Source: Telopea speciosissima | Lineage: Eukaryota; Streptophyta; Magnoliopsida; Proteales; Proteaceae | Direction of reading: 5' to 3' | Assembly (NCBI RefSeq): GCF_018873765.1 | Contig: NC_057923.1 | Location: 19,129,913 to 19,193,912 of the forward strand | Length of the DNA stretch: 64,000 bases | Shown: in pieces, positions 46,601 through 55,455 of the stretch | How positions within the stretch are numbered: position 1 is the stretch's first letter | Layout of the letters: the number at the start of each line of letters is the position of its first letter | Program-made: the position numbers and the translations under genes | The notes under the pieces: generated by a model | The model's database searches: none | Told to the model about the DNA's origin: nothing | The model's input: the letters and a program-made list of their open reading frames with translations, nothing else

Positions 46601-49600
46601 CGGAGATGAACCAGATGTTGAACCAGCCCTGAATTCCATCCTGCGGATCCTTTTGCGTACTTCCAGTTTACAAGAGTTCATAGCAGCTGACTACATTTTC
46701 AAGTGCTTTTGTGAGGTTTGTCTCTTACAGTGAACTCAAACCTTGTAGTACTTCCAGTTTACAAGAGTTCATAGCAGCTGACTACATCTTCAAGTTCTTT
46801 GTGAGGTTTGTCTCTGACAGTGAACTCAAACCTTGTAGTACTCATTTCCTTTTATGTATGGCCTATTAGAATGTAATGAAGAAGAAGCCATTGGTTGTGT
46901 ATGGCGATTGTATTATGTTGGAAAGTGAGCAGTTTAAGAATTTTTCGGTTGCTGATCTACACCCAAGAATTTGAGAGTATCATCTGATCTGTCAAAAAGA
47001 GAAAAGAAAGATGTGAAAGTACCCTGCTAAAACTCTTTCCCCTCATTCTTATGATTTATAACGATTTCAATTTCACTTGCATTTAGCTTGCGGTAGTTTC
47101 CTGTGGGCAGCATAATACAATCTTGCTGAAGCACATGGATGAATTTATTGGAATGTCGCTCACAGATTGTACTCTACTCAAGGATACAGAGAACTTAGTT
47201 CCATGGAAGGGGGAATTTCGGATATGAAACTAGAAACTATATATAGACCATGAAACATTGTATACTCATATTTCTAATTTTGCATGGTCTTCGGGTGCTT
47301 TTTCTTGTTATGTTGCGCCTTATGGTTTAATAGGTTTCCACTTTGTTTAATTCAGACAAATGCAGATGGTCAAGCAATGTTAGCATCCACGATGATTCCT
47401 CAACCGCAATCAATGACTCATGCTCCTGAAGATGTTAAGATGTCATTTGGAAGGTTTCACATCTCAACAATCTTGACTAATTAAGTTTGTTACTGTGGCT
47501 GAAGCTCCTATTCTTCATCCTTCACCATCTAAAACTTAATATTGGCACTACTTTGATGTTTATCTTCCTTTAACTGTTTGATTTTATGTGGCAGCATGCT
47601 ATTACGTGGTCTTACTTTGACCGAGACTGATGGAGATCTTGAGGTAACACAACTATCAGTGAACCTAGAACAATTATTTAACCCCCAACCACCCCCCCCC
47701 CCCCCAAAAAAAAAAAGAACTGAACTTGGAGATTTTGTCTCTGTTGATTGGACTATGCCCTTTTTATTCTCTCAAAACTACCGCCGCTTGGCACAATGTG
47801 ATCAGGATAGAACATAGGTTGTTATCGCTTGCTACACTGAAAATTATGCAGCTAATGCGTTTTGATTGCAGACTTGTTGCAGAGCTGCTAGTGTTCTTAC
47901 TTACATACTGAAGGATAATATCCAGTGCAAGGAATGGGTAATTCTCTCTCTCTCTCTCTCTCCAAACCCACCTCCCCCCTCCCCCCCTCCCCCAAAAAAA
48001 AAAACATTTTTTTTTGGTTTTTTTCCCTCTTCTCTCTCCCATTTTGGATGTGACCAAGTAAAAGTAAACATATACTTTATGGAAGCATTGTCATGGAAAG
48101 CCATAGAGCATTTCAGAGATTCTGAGCTCATTGCAATCCATTTCTTCAAGGTTTCAGGAAACCCGCAATTCTGAAACTAGGATTGAATGGGTAGAAAGCA
48201 GCTTCTTCTGATTATACTTGTCTAATTATCTGTTTCAACATTTCAGGTCATACAAATTGAAATTGAAGCACCAATGTCATCCTTGGGTGCCCCAGAGCCA
48301 CTCTTGCACCTCATAGTAAAGTATCTGGTTCTTGCCGCCTCCTTGAAAAAGAAGGAAAATGATCACAAAAACAAAAAATCGACTTCAGTTGGAGATTCAT
48401 ATATACAACCCATTATCTTGCAACTCCTAGTCACTTGGCTGGCAGATTGTCCTAGAGCAGTTCATTCCTTTCTAGATTCAAGGCCTCACCTCACAATTCT
48501 GCTTGAACTGGTGTCAAGCCCTTCTGCTACTGTGTGTGTAAGGGGTTTGGCCGCTGTTCTTTTAGGTGAATGTGTTATCTACAACAAATTTGGTGACAGT
48601 GCCAAGGATTCTTTTATGGTGGTAGATGCCATTAGCCAGAAGATAGGGCTGACCTCATACTTGCTCAAGTTTGATGAGATGCAGAAAAGTTTCCTTTTTG
48701 CCTCGGCAAAGGCGGCCCGACTGTGTAAGTCACTGACTAGATCTAATGCTGCTAGTATGGTGGAGATTAAAGAAGTTGATGACATTGATGGGACCAGTCA
48801 GAAGCAGGATGAGCATCCAATTCTCACATCACTCTTCGATGCTCAATTTGTCAATTTTGTTAAGAGGCTGGAGAAACATATTAGAGACAGCATTGTGGAA
48901 ATTTACAGTCGCCCAAAGAATAGCGTAGTGGTGGTGCCAGCAGAGTTGGAACAGAAGAGTGGGGAGAGCGATGGGGACTATATAAAACGGCTAAAGTCAT
49001 TTGTAGAGAAGCAGTGTATTGAGATGCAGGTACCTATTGTAGCTTGTCTTTGCTTTTCTTTCCTCATATCAAGGTCAACTCTATTATGCATGACTCTTAT
49101 TGTGGTACACATTTTATCTTCCTTTTCTATATCATCATGCCTGCATGTACATATCCCTATTTCTGAATTGTTCGGACATGGTCTGTTAGGATCTTCTTGG
49201 TCGGAATGCAACTCTGGCCCAGGAATTGATGGAAGCTGGTGGAGGTGATGCTTCCGGATCTGATCAGAGGGCTTCAAGTGGAGGACTGGAGAGGGTCCAG
49301 ACTGAGACTCTCCGCAGAGATCTTCAGGAAGGAATGCAACGGGTTGAGGTGCTCAAGACAGAAAAGGCTAAGATTGAGGCTGATGCATCCATGTATTGCA
49401 ACCTAGCGAGTAAGCTGGAAGCTGATCTGAAGAGCCTCTCTGATGCGTACAACAGTCTTGAACAAGAAAACTTTAGGTTGGAATCGGAGGTAAATGCGTT
49501 GAGGAAAGGAGAACCATACCCAGACGTTGAGGCACTAAAGGCTGAGGCAAGAGAAGAAGCCCAGAAGGAGAGTGAGGCAGAACTGAGTGATCTGCTAGTT

Positions 49601-49735
49601 TGCCTTGGACAGGAGCAGAGCAAGGTGGAGAAGCTGACAATAAAGTTGAAAGAGTTGGGGGAGGATGTCGACTCACTCCTAGATGGTGTTGGAGATGACA
49701 TTGGGCTACCAGATGATGAAGAAGAGGACGACTGA
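25700..49735 (+). CDS. GC6: Golgin candidate 6 (p115/Uso1-type vesicle tether), 19 exons
   Basis: Exons: 25700-25723, 26947-26999, 30661-30788, 30877-30929, 41786-41932, 42041-42114, 42230-42299, 42516-42569, 42655-42750, 44552-44602, 44675-44761, 45225-45338, 45448-45519, 46530-46715, 47356-47453, 47595-47643, 47872-47937, 48247-49029 and 49190-49735. All have GT/AG borders and compatible phases; the sum is 2751 bases, 916 residues plus stop, close to the Arabidopsis protein. It starts MDLVSGYKGVVGLVFGNE. Residues 27-600 form the armadillo-like head, with SYVERLLDRISNG, EDFYVRYYTLQLLTALL and EIQKIVVFEGAFEKIFSIIK. Residues 640-735 include PAELEQKSGESDGDYIKRLK. About 760-900 is coiled coil (SDAYNSLEQENFRLESEV, LLVCLGQEQSKVEKL), followed by the acidic tail LPDDEEEDD. 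The family tethers vesicles in ER-to-Golgi traffic at the cis-Golgi; the plant homologue is needed for storage-protein export. Intron 4 is about 10.9 kb. Confidence 0.95.
25734..25755 (+). repeat. (CT)n microsatellite just inside golgin intron 1
   Basis: An uninterrupted CT run begins 11 bp after the exon 1 donor (25724). CT runs in leader or first-intron positions are common in plant genes. The rest of intron 1 (to 26946) holds no recognisable element. Confidence 0.6.
28071..28328. repeat. 130-bp tandem duplication in golgin intron 2
   Basis: TATATTCCTGAGCATCACTG occurs at 28071 and again at 28201. The copies stay collinear through ATACAAATATAATAATTTGA and AACATGGATAAG to a C-rich end. The second copy ends in a run of about 15 C. 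Confidence 0.8.
29129..29875. mobile_element. Inverted-repeat element in golgin intron 2
   Basis: The left end GTTCAAGAACTCG..GAGATCTCGG is mirrored on the right by CTGAGATCTCGG.CC..CCGAGTTCTTGAAC. It is about 750 bp with a non-coding AT-rich interior, and a small hAT MITE is nested at 29541-29657. No clear target duplication. Confidence 0.55.
29541..29657. mobile_element. hAT-type MITE, 117 bp, nested in the intron 2 element
   Basis: The ends CATAGTTGTCA..G and C.TTGACAACTATG are inverted. The eight-base flanks ATTTGGAC (29533-29540) and ATTTGGAT (29658-29665) differ only in the last base. An eight-base duplication fits hAT. The interior is rich in CTAGGCG words. Confidence 0.7.
30990..31215. 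repeat. Possible MITE remnant near the start of golgin intron 4
   Basis: Contains GTTTCTG..CAGAAAC type inverted words (CTGTTTCTGATTCAGAAACAG at about 31063) and ends like GGGTGTGTAG / CCACCCTACAC. The borders are uncertain. Confidence 0.35.
31660..32172 (-). pseudogene. Unidentified coding-like sequence left of the Copia insertion
   Basis: Frame 32034-31789 reads TPTVQPQEEPTGSTQEATM, then TEYVEEIKVHKPEENQEDQA. After one stop it continues ISADTFSTIEIKNSEIVSKE and YVVTPFVIELNQKWEILSYL to about 31662. The composition is protein-like (Glu/Thr-rich, then mixed). Next to the Copia end the frame reads GEIDSIDNICILKPSHLRKT. It is probably the downstream half of the sequence at 36247-36530, separated by the Copia insertion. 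I do not recognise the family; an LTR element or viral-type relic is possible. Confidence 0.4.
32178..32383 (-). repeat. 3' LTR of the Copia element
   Basis: 206 bp with TG..CA borders. A purine tract (TTGAGGGGGAG on the minus strand, 32384-32394) adjoins it on the internal side, which identifies it as the 3' LTR of the minus-strand element. Confidence 0.9.
32391..33128 (-). pseudogene. Copia RNase H region
   Basis: A frame of 245 codons opens MLGCHPCDTPLEATTRL, then KERYQRLVGKLI (the usual YRRLVGKLIYL link). RNase H proper follows: EAYADADWSGNPNRKSTSGY, VTWRSKKQSVVARTS, IMLYCDNKVAISIAHN and HVEINRHFIKEKLESG, ending KLGMHDIYAPT. The typical D..E..D set appears kept (DADW, the E of GEVEF, CDN). 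The frame is still open, but its link to the reverse transcriptase is broken by the insert at 33140-33417. Confidence 0.9.
33140..33417 (-). other. Foreign, exon-plus-donor-like insert between Copia RT and RNase H
   Basis: Copia pol should run ..SQSKYV(LDLL..)MLGC without a break. Here about 280 bp separates KYV (33420) from MLGC (33128). The insert has a 66-codon protein-like frame with ASSPTPPIGTTEIGLTCNTE, PIGITFRSILESTIEASEAA and SIGDTRQKELFYFETSPSTS. Directly after comes AAGC then GTAAGTTTA (33221 leftwards), a good plant splice donor, and then AT-rich intron-like sequence. This looks like a captured host exon with part of its intron. The donor gene is not recognised. Confidence 0.5.
33417..34321 (-). 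pseudogene. Copia reverse transcriptase region, frameshifted
   Basis: Frame 34321-34034 holds the start of the domain (QKWQEAIADPKWKTAMLEEM, LSKNETWELV), and frame 33920-33417 the rest. That second frame has DLQQLDMKNAFLYGELEEEV, YMEVPPGF, RLKRALYGLKQSPRAWF, LLIVYVDDIVVTGND with the catalytic YVDD, and KYFLGIEVARSPKGIFLSQS. The segment between 34034 and 33920 is out of frame. Confidence 0.9.
34411..35256 (-). pseudogene. Copia gag, frameshifted
   Basis: Frame 35256-34984 starts MGSPGQPPFPFSAPIKLDGS then NYLKWSRTTYLTIAGRG, the usual Copia gag N-terminus. Frame 34938-34411 holds the main part (LWQQFDHYSTYQP, VYNFLAGLNVEYDPIRMQVL) and a CX2CX4HX4C zinc knuckle, CEHCHRPYHTKAQC. A stop separates the two frames near 34983. 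After the knuckle the protease is absent. Confidence 0.9.
36024..36035 (-). other. Primer binding site of the Copia element (initiator tRNA-Met)
   Basis: On the minus strand TGGTATCAGAGC follows directly after the 5' LTR. It is complementary to the 3' end of initiator tRNA-Met, the standard Copia primer. Confidence 0.9.
36036..36241 (-). repeat. 5' LTR of the Copia element
   Basis: 206 bp, TG..CA borders, next to the primer site. The outer flank is GAAAG (36242-36246), matching 32173-32177. Confidence 0.9.
36247..36530 (-). pseudogene. Unidentified coding-like sequence right of the Copia insertion
   Basis: The minus-strand frame from ATG at 36482 reads MSGQENNFDSNPFIFKTRVR, then LLNGRTALLVVGERWHDN and IVIEPANQVTVEFEMTSYY, up to NSAQRRIF at the Copia border. 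Removing the Copia element and one GAAAG lets the frame continue across the junction for about 15 codons before a stop, then further. TGATATCAGAGC lies just upstream of the ATG, like a tRNA-Met primer site, so this may be the start of an older LTR element or a pararetrovirus-type relic. The family is not recognised. Confidence 0.45.
36531..37259. other. Unassigned repeat DNA between the Copia elements
   Basis: Two similar blocks TGC.TAGGAAT.T.AAAAGACAC (near 37050 and 37110) and the paired phrase AGGAGTCCCACC.AAG (36767, 36790) indicate local duplication. A former LTR of the older element may lie here, but no pair was found. Confidence 0.35.
37260..40195 (-). mobile_element. Second, decayed Copia element (no LTRs)
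   Basis: Minus-strand order: gag scrap (40158-39880, VYDFLAGLNVEYDQIRAHVL), protease end (39414, MLHVPNFSTNLFSISNLTRD), pre-integrase (LWHRRLGHPPLGTLAKIF, NACVFAKQTRY), integrase (FLLIHLDVWG, FVTFIDSTRTTWVYLL, GVAEHKN), and reverse transcriptase with ILIVYVDDIVVNGSD and FLSQRKYTIDLLFGMLGC, ending NTPLED at about 37270. It is broken by many frameshifts. RNase H and both LTRs are missing. It belongs to a relative of the 32178-36241 element and still shows the protease and integrase which that one lacks. Confidence 0.85.
40196..41785. other. Right part of golgin intron 4, no gene
   Basis: AT-rich with GTTTCGA..TCGAAAC words (about 40620-40800) and a poly(T) run near 41050. The short frames lack protein character. 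Ends at the acceptor at 41785. Confidence 0.4.
42424..42452 (+). repeat. (CT)n(CA)n compound microsatellite in golgin intron 7
   Basis: TCTCTCTC.. passes into CACACACACA between exons 7 and 8. Confidence 0.6.
44812..45098. mobile_element. MULE-type MITE in golgin intron 11, 287 bp
   Basis: The terminal repeats are GGGAAAATCTTGTTGTAACC on the left and, inverted, ..TTTTGGTAAAAACAAGATG.ACCC on the right. The nine-base target duplication TTTAATTAA is perfect (44803-44811 and 45099-45107). Related copies lie at 5357-5497 and 58585-58795. Confidence 0.8.
46657..46837 (+). repeat. GC6: 91-bp tandem duplication of the golgin exon 14 end and splice donor
   Basis: Copy 1 (46657-46747) is the last 59 bases of exon 14 plus 32 bases of intron. 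Copy 2 (46748-46837) repeats it with a few changes, among them ATTTTC to ATCTTC, a one-base loss at the Cys/Phe codons (AAGTGCTTTTGT becomes AAGTTCTTTGT) and TTACAG to TGACAG. The second copy keeps the GAG/GTTTGT donor and gains a TGACAG acceptor-like word. Confidence 0.85.
47690..47716 (+). repeat. Poly(C)-poly(A) tract in golgin intron 16
   Basis: A run of about 14 C then about 10 A. The same C-then-A arrangement recurs at 23457-23479 and in intron 17 (about 47971-48004). Confidence 0.6.
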
Positions 49736-51530
49736 CTGATCAGACCTGCTGTGTATTTTCTTGCTTGTTTCAAACTTGTTACTTCAATTGAATGGAGTGA
49801 TTATAGTGTCAACAAAGACCTTTGTTTATAGTGAATCATTCATATTGTTATACCATTGGATGTATAAAGCTAGTGGAGAATTATGAATTGGGTAAAATTA
49901 TTCCACGGGTTTATTATCTTGAAGATATCCTTTTGTACAGGTAATGAAGGATGATAACAGTTGATCGGCTAGTTATTGCAGCACTACATGTTAAAAGACT
50001 GCTGGTGCAGTGTAAACTGTAAAGCTGAAGGCTTCGCAATTTAAGCATTTTTGGTTCCAAATGGCTCTTAACGGAGTAAAGATCATGCAGAGAGACACAT
50101 GTGATGATCTAGAGTTCATTCATGCCAATGGATTGTTACATTTGTCACGTGGAAGGTGCCAACAACTGGCTCAATGGGCTCTGGCTTGTCGTAGCCAAGA
50201 TTGGAAACTATCCGAGTCTGTTCGAAAGTAATTGGATACGGATAAAGATAAAGATAAAGAGCAAATTCCGAACTTCCACTGTCCTTTCCGGCAATCTGCG
50301 AGGGAGGAGCTCCACTCTCCACTCCGATAATCTTTGAGATGCGAAGCTAACCGCGACCAACTCCAACACTTTTCAAACAAACTGCAATCCAACTTCAGAT
50401 AGATCTTCAAGCCTGGAGATATGAAGAACAGTAGTAGGGAATACAAACCCCACAGAAAAACACTGGTTGAAGTCGATCTTAGACAAATTGTGTTCTGGGG
50501 GGATTGTTAACCCTCCAAAAAGCAAGACTCAGTTGTAGTTTTGGGTCTGTTTGACCACCTGATCTAGTGTTATTGATCACTCATTGCTGGATTGAGAACA
50601 AGATTCCTTTTTCTCTTACTTACTTTTTGTTCTTTCGCTGCAACCTTCAACCACCCTGCACATCCTGATACAGAGAAGTGAGACGGTGAGAAAGAGGTTT
50701 TCAACTGGTGGTATAGGGTGGGAGCTCACGGTAGGAAGATGAAAGGCCATGCTGCAATTGCGACGGTGAGCGATGGCAGGGGCAGTGGCCTGAGGGTGCG
50801 ATTGTGAGGGTGAGCAGCAGGTTAGCGAGGGGAGAGAAACTGAGGGGGTGTTTTGGGTTCCGATCTGCTTTGGAATCTCTCTGCTGATCCTTAGTCGATT
50901 TCTGGTTCTCCTTTGGAATGGTTGCAGTAGAGGAAAGAATGGGCTTCTGGAATTCTTTTCTTTTTCTTCTTCGTTGCAGCATGTGCATCATTGGGAATTT
51001 TGTACTGTCCATATGGTGGGTGTGGCATGGGTCCCAAAATAAATGAACTGGAGATCTGGGTTCAGCTTCTCAACTTCAAATAGTGTCTCCTTCCAAGCAT
51101 TAATTTCGGTTGCAGGTCATCAGTGACTCAGTCCTCTGTTTTGAGACAAAAGGAATGAGTTGGAAAACTTCCAAAGCCTTGGTCCCCGCCCCCCTCCCAG
51201 ATCGAGTTGTTCATGATATAAACTAGATCTTCATCCAAACAATTGCACAAAGGTGGATGTACACCTAAAGAAGATCGTCGGTGAAGAGACTAACCTTCGT
51301 CGGAAAGTTGTTGGGCAAGGGGAGGTCCGTTGGAAAGTTCTATCTTCTTCTTCGCCGGAGATGGTATGGAGCAAAACCCTTAACCGTGTTGACACCCTAT
51401 TTGAAAATCAATTTGGGGATTCTAGGTTTGAGGATCTAATAAGGGTAAAAATGGTATTTTGATGTAATCATTTTAGTTCAAGATATACTAAGGGTAAAAC
51501 TGTCTTTACATTTCAAAATACACCTCACGA
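49736..51530. other. Golgin 3' flank and repeats, no gene seen
   Basis: The 3' UTR should lie in the first few hundred bases. Around 50210-50270 there is TTCGAAAGTAATTGGATACGG, related to the 12219/57831 MITE family. 50650-51460 is GC-richer with gene-like words but no frame that I can support. Confidence 0.35.
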
Positions 51531-53307
51531 AGGCTATCTTTGGTATAGTTTTTATTTTTGATTTTTGCCTTTAAAAACGTTTTAGGATGTGTTTGGTATT
51601 GTTTATGGAACCTGTTTCTATTTAAAAAAATTGAAAAAAATCAAAAACCAAAAAATAGATGAAAAGCCGTTTATGGTTTTTCGTTGAAAACTGTTTAAGT
51701 CTATTTGTTCGGACCCTTTAATGAGCATGAGCTCATATACCCTAACATTGAAGGTTAAAATTGTAAATTGCTTTTATTTTTTAAAATGGCAAGCCTCTGA
51801 CTCGTTCTCCTCCTCCTTCATCGATCAAGAGTGAGATTGAGGAGACCATGATCGCAGCTAATGCCGACACCGTCGGCGCCAGCAGCACTACCACCGGTCT
51901 CTGGTTTCTTCTCCCTCCTCTCAAGAAATTTCTCCGACGAAGATGACTTTCTATTCTTGCTTGCAATAGATGGTATCGTCGCTGGCTCGGAGTTCCTGAA
52001 ACCAAACAGAACCAGAAAAAATTAATGCCGATCCCCTTCGGATTTTCAGTGTTTGCAACCCAATTTGCTTGAAGGTTTTTTTTTTTTGGGTGAATTCAGC
52101 AAGTGGTTGAACTATGGCCAAAGCCCTTAAGTTAATTAGAAAAAAAAAAAAGCACACTATAAAGAAAGATTTTGAAAGCCCAGGTCGTCCTTAAACTTCA
52201 TTTGCCACAGATGTCTAAAACTATAATTTAATGGATGATTCTGCAATTCAAAATTATTGATCAGATGGGCTCTCGCAGTCGATTTGCTTGAAGTTATTTT
52301 GAAGGTTACCGGTTAATGGGATTGGGTTGCGGAGGAGGGAGAGGAGATTCTTTCTCCCTTCTGACGACACGCCGATCAACTCGAGAAGTGATTTTCTTCC
52401 TAATCACACTGTTGGATTTCTCTGATGCATCGTCTTCTTTTATCTTCACACAGCGCAGTCTCCTTCGGTTCCCCTTCTGTAGGATAAATTAAATCGGTTT
52501 CTGGACCTCTACTTGATGTTTGATTCTTTGTTACATTCTCCATCCCTGCCACAAGTAAATGAAAAGATTAACGAACCCATTTGGTTTTGGGTTTGGTTTG
52601 CTCCAACAACTCAAGAAATGAGAAGAAGATGGTAACACTTGGAGGAAATCGCTCAATTTGAAAAAGGCAAATTTTTATCACCACAAGATCTAAGGTTGTC
52701 ACAGAGAAATCAATTTACATCGGAGTAATCAGACAAAGGCCACCAAAGGATAATCAGAGGTGAAAAGTGAAGTCCACAAAGGGGAATTGGAAAAGAAAAA
52801 GAAATATGTGGAACAACAATAGATCGAGTCGAGAATCTCATTGGAATTAACATTATAACTCATCATCAATCGAATAAACAGAAGAGAGATTGAGAGTGTT
52901 ACCGAGTCCTCCATCGAGGATCTGATGCACAGTCCTCTGTCTGTTGAACAATCGATCCGATGAATCCATGAGAAAGGGATAAGGGAAGAAACCAAAGATT
53001 TTTCAATTCATTGCTTCGTAGTAGCAAATCCGACAAGCATAACAATGGAAATTTTTTTTTTTTGAACTTTTTCTCATCCCTTTCCGTTTTCCAGGAAGGA
53101 AGATGGGTGGAGAGGGAATATCTTCATACACCATTTCTTCAAAAAACCATTCTACACATGATCATACCAAACTGTTTTTCATTTTTATATTCTATTATGT
53201 CAAATGTTTACCAAATGATTTTTAGTTTTTGATCAAAAATGGTTTTCATTAATGATTTTAGTTAAATAGACAAAAATAAAAAATAAAAACTATACCAAAG
53301 ATAGCCT
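51531..53307. mobile_element. TIR element with gene-like cargo, 1.78 kb
   Basis: The left end AGGCTATCTTTGGTATAGTT is mirrored exactly at the right (..AACTATACCAAAGATAGCCT), with a TIR of at least 40 bp. No target duplication could be defined. There is no transposase. The interior is GC-richer than the flanks and includes a frame at 51786-51938 reading KPLTRSPPPSSIKSEIEETM, IAANADTVGASSTTTGLWFL and LPPLKKFLRRR, which could be a captured exon. Classed as a likely Pack-type element by analogy with 5518-7368 and 17979-19282. Confidence 0.6.
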
Positions 53308-53537
53308 TATAACACCGTTAACCTTCATGGGTACGGACATAATTGTTCAAACAATGGGGGGTTGCTTGTTATTGGACCAAACTACAGGGGAGGTGCATGT
53401 AATTTGCTCATAAAGATAATAATACTAAATATCCTTATCAAATTCATGGTATATTACAAGTAATTAAATATGAAATTAAATGAAAAAGAAAAAGATTCAT
53501 TAGGATAATTATGTAATTCCAAATATGATACTTCAAC

Positions 53538-54649
53538 TATAGTTGGAAAACCAAGTTTTCCGACTCGACTCGTTTTTCAGAAAAACCCTTGTGATTCGGT
53601 CTTGTCAAAATGAGTCAAATTTTTTTATTATTTTTAATGCAATATGTATGTATAAATTAATAAAAGTTAGAAAAATACAAAAAAAAAATATGGGAAAAAA
53701 CAGAAGGGAAAAAAATCACATATCAATGCATTTTGAGTTTATAACTTCATAACATTGTACCATTGAACAAGAAAAAGGGGTTGAGGAGTTGAAGATTCTG
53801 ACTGTTTCAGAATACAAATTTATGATTTTACTGAACTCGGTTTCTAAGTAAACCAACTTTATGATTTTATTTTAAAACCATTAAACTTGCCAAGTTTGTC
53901 ATGACTAGGGTAATAATACCTAGTCTTATTTGAATTGGACGATTTATGACCAAGTCTCCAATTGGTCTTTGAAGGTAGATCATTTAATCTGTTGATGTAG
54001 GAATGACATGAACCCTGGAATTGGGCAAAATACTGCTACCTTTCTTATTCAAAGAACTTTATCTCCCGTGTTGTGGAAAGCTTTATGAAATGGATTGTGC
54101 TACTCATCAAGCTTCGTGTCATTTTTAAACATAGCAATTAGCAAGCTGCTCCAGCGGTGTGAAAACAATTCCTAACGTCGAATTCCAAAAACCAGTGAGA
54201 CGTTCCCCACTCTTCTTTGATCCGTCTTAGGGCCGAGTGGCATCCTAGACCCGACGGTTGCTAAAAACTGCTACCATACCTGTATTCGGACCCAAAATTC
54301 ATGTTGTACTGTATTAGGGGAGGCGGTGAAAGAAGACATTGATCAAGAATCAAAGGAAGAAACCTGGAAACAAAACTTTGATGAAAATTAATCAAAATGG
54401 CATGGAGTAGGAGACAAAGTCATACTGCCCGAAGATGCTCACATGAATTACTCGAGTGGGCAGTCAACTTCTTCACTCCACTGTTAACTTATTTTTTCTT
54501 TCCTCGGATCATCTACCCTCGAAAGGGTGAGATGGATCTTGACGATCATTTTATACCTTGGCTTAGTATACACGACCCTTGACCAGGTTTCTAAAAAATT
54601 TTGACTTGACTCGGGCGACCCAGCCCAGTCAAAACCCAATTTTCCAACT
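53538..54649. mobile_element. hAT-like TIR element, 1112 bp
   Basis: An eight-base target duplication, ACTTCAAC, is perfect at 53530-53537 and 54650-54657. The left end TATAGTTGGAAAACCAAG and the right end (reverse complement AGTTGGAAAATTGGGTTTT) are inverted, with GACTCGACTCG and CTTGACTCGGGCGACC further in. No transposase frame; cargo unrecognised. Confidence 0.7.
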
Positions 54650-54766
54650 ACTTCAACATCAATTTTAGTGGGATAATGAATTCAACCCTACACTTTCTTG
54701 TCTTCTCGAATTTTCGTCTTTTCAACAACACTCTCCAAACTCGCAACTCCATTCTCCAGGCTCCAA

Positions 54767-54950
54767 TAGGGATGTAAATAGATGGTCGAAAATCTATAAT
54801 CGATTTGTGTTCATATCCGGTTAAGGGAATTTGCATTCAAAATCAGTTTCCCAAAACTATCTGAATCTGTTCGAAAGCTGATCAGATTTGGATATAGATA
54901 GTGTTATATTTGATCCGAATTCGATTCGTATAAATCCTTTCTTGTACCCT
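54767..54950. mobile_element. Diverged, truncated copy of the TAGGGRTGTAAA MITE
   Basis: Begins TAGGGATGTAAATAGATGGT and keeps ATCTGAATCTGTTCGAAAGCT and GATTTGGATATAGATAG in family order; the right terminus is lost. Confidence 0.6.
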
Positions 54951-55236
54951 TAGGTTTGTTGCAGCACTCATGTACAATTTCATGTGATTGGAAATTTGTT
55001 TTCAACAATTGGCATATTTTAAAACTTCCCCATGTGTCGAATAGCTAAAAGGGAGAGGTATAGGCACACCGCTTGGGTGCCGTAAACTAGCAAATGGCAC
55101 CAATGAGGGTATAGGATAGAGTATCACCGTATCATACAAGAGGGGCAATGGTCATTTCAAATGGTGGGGGTGGGGGTGTGGGGGGGGGGGGGGAAGAGAG
55201 AGACACAATGAGTGCTAGCTTATGATACATTGGCAA
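54951..55236. other. Unassigned, with a poly(G) tract
   Basis: Contains GGTGGGGGTGGGGGTGTGG followed by a run of about 14 G (55164-55194), which could form a quadruplex. No gene. Confidence 0.4.
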
Positions 55237-55455
55237 TGTGCCAGCCTTTTTTTTTTTCTATTAGAAAATAAAAGCTATATATTACTTATAGGGCAAATTT
55301 GCACCAAGGTTATACACAAAATCCGACTTGGTGTTTAATGCCTTATCGGCCCAAAAACCCAAAAATTTAGTTAGGTTGTAATTATGACAAATAGAAAAAG
55401 ACACTTCTTTAGCAATGTCCGCAACCGGTAAAAAGAGATTAATGATTTCTGAAGG

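Noticed and set aside
46748..46837. An additional true exon of the golgin gene
   Set aside because: It is a tandem copy of the exon 14 end with a one-base deletion; the conserved protein order needs only the first copy.
49324..49773. 149-codon serine-rich minus-strand frame
   Set aside because: It is the reverse strand of the golgin coiled-coil exon 19.
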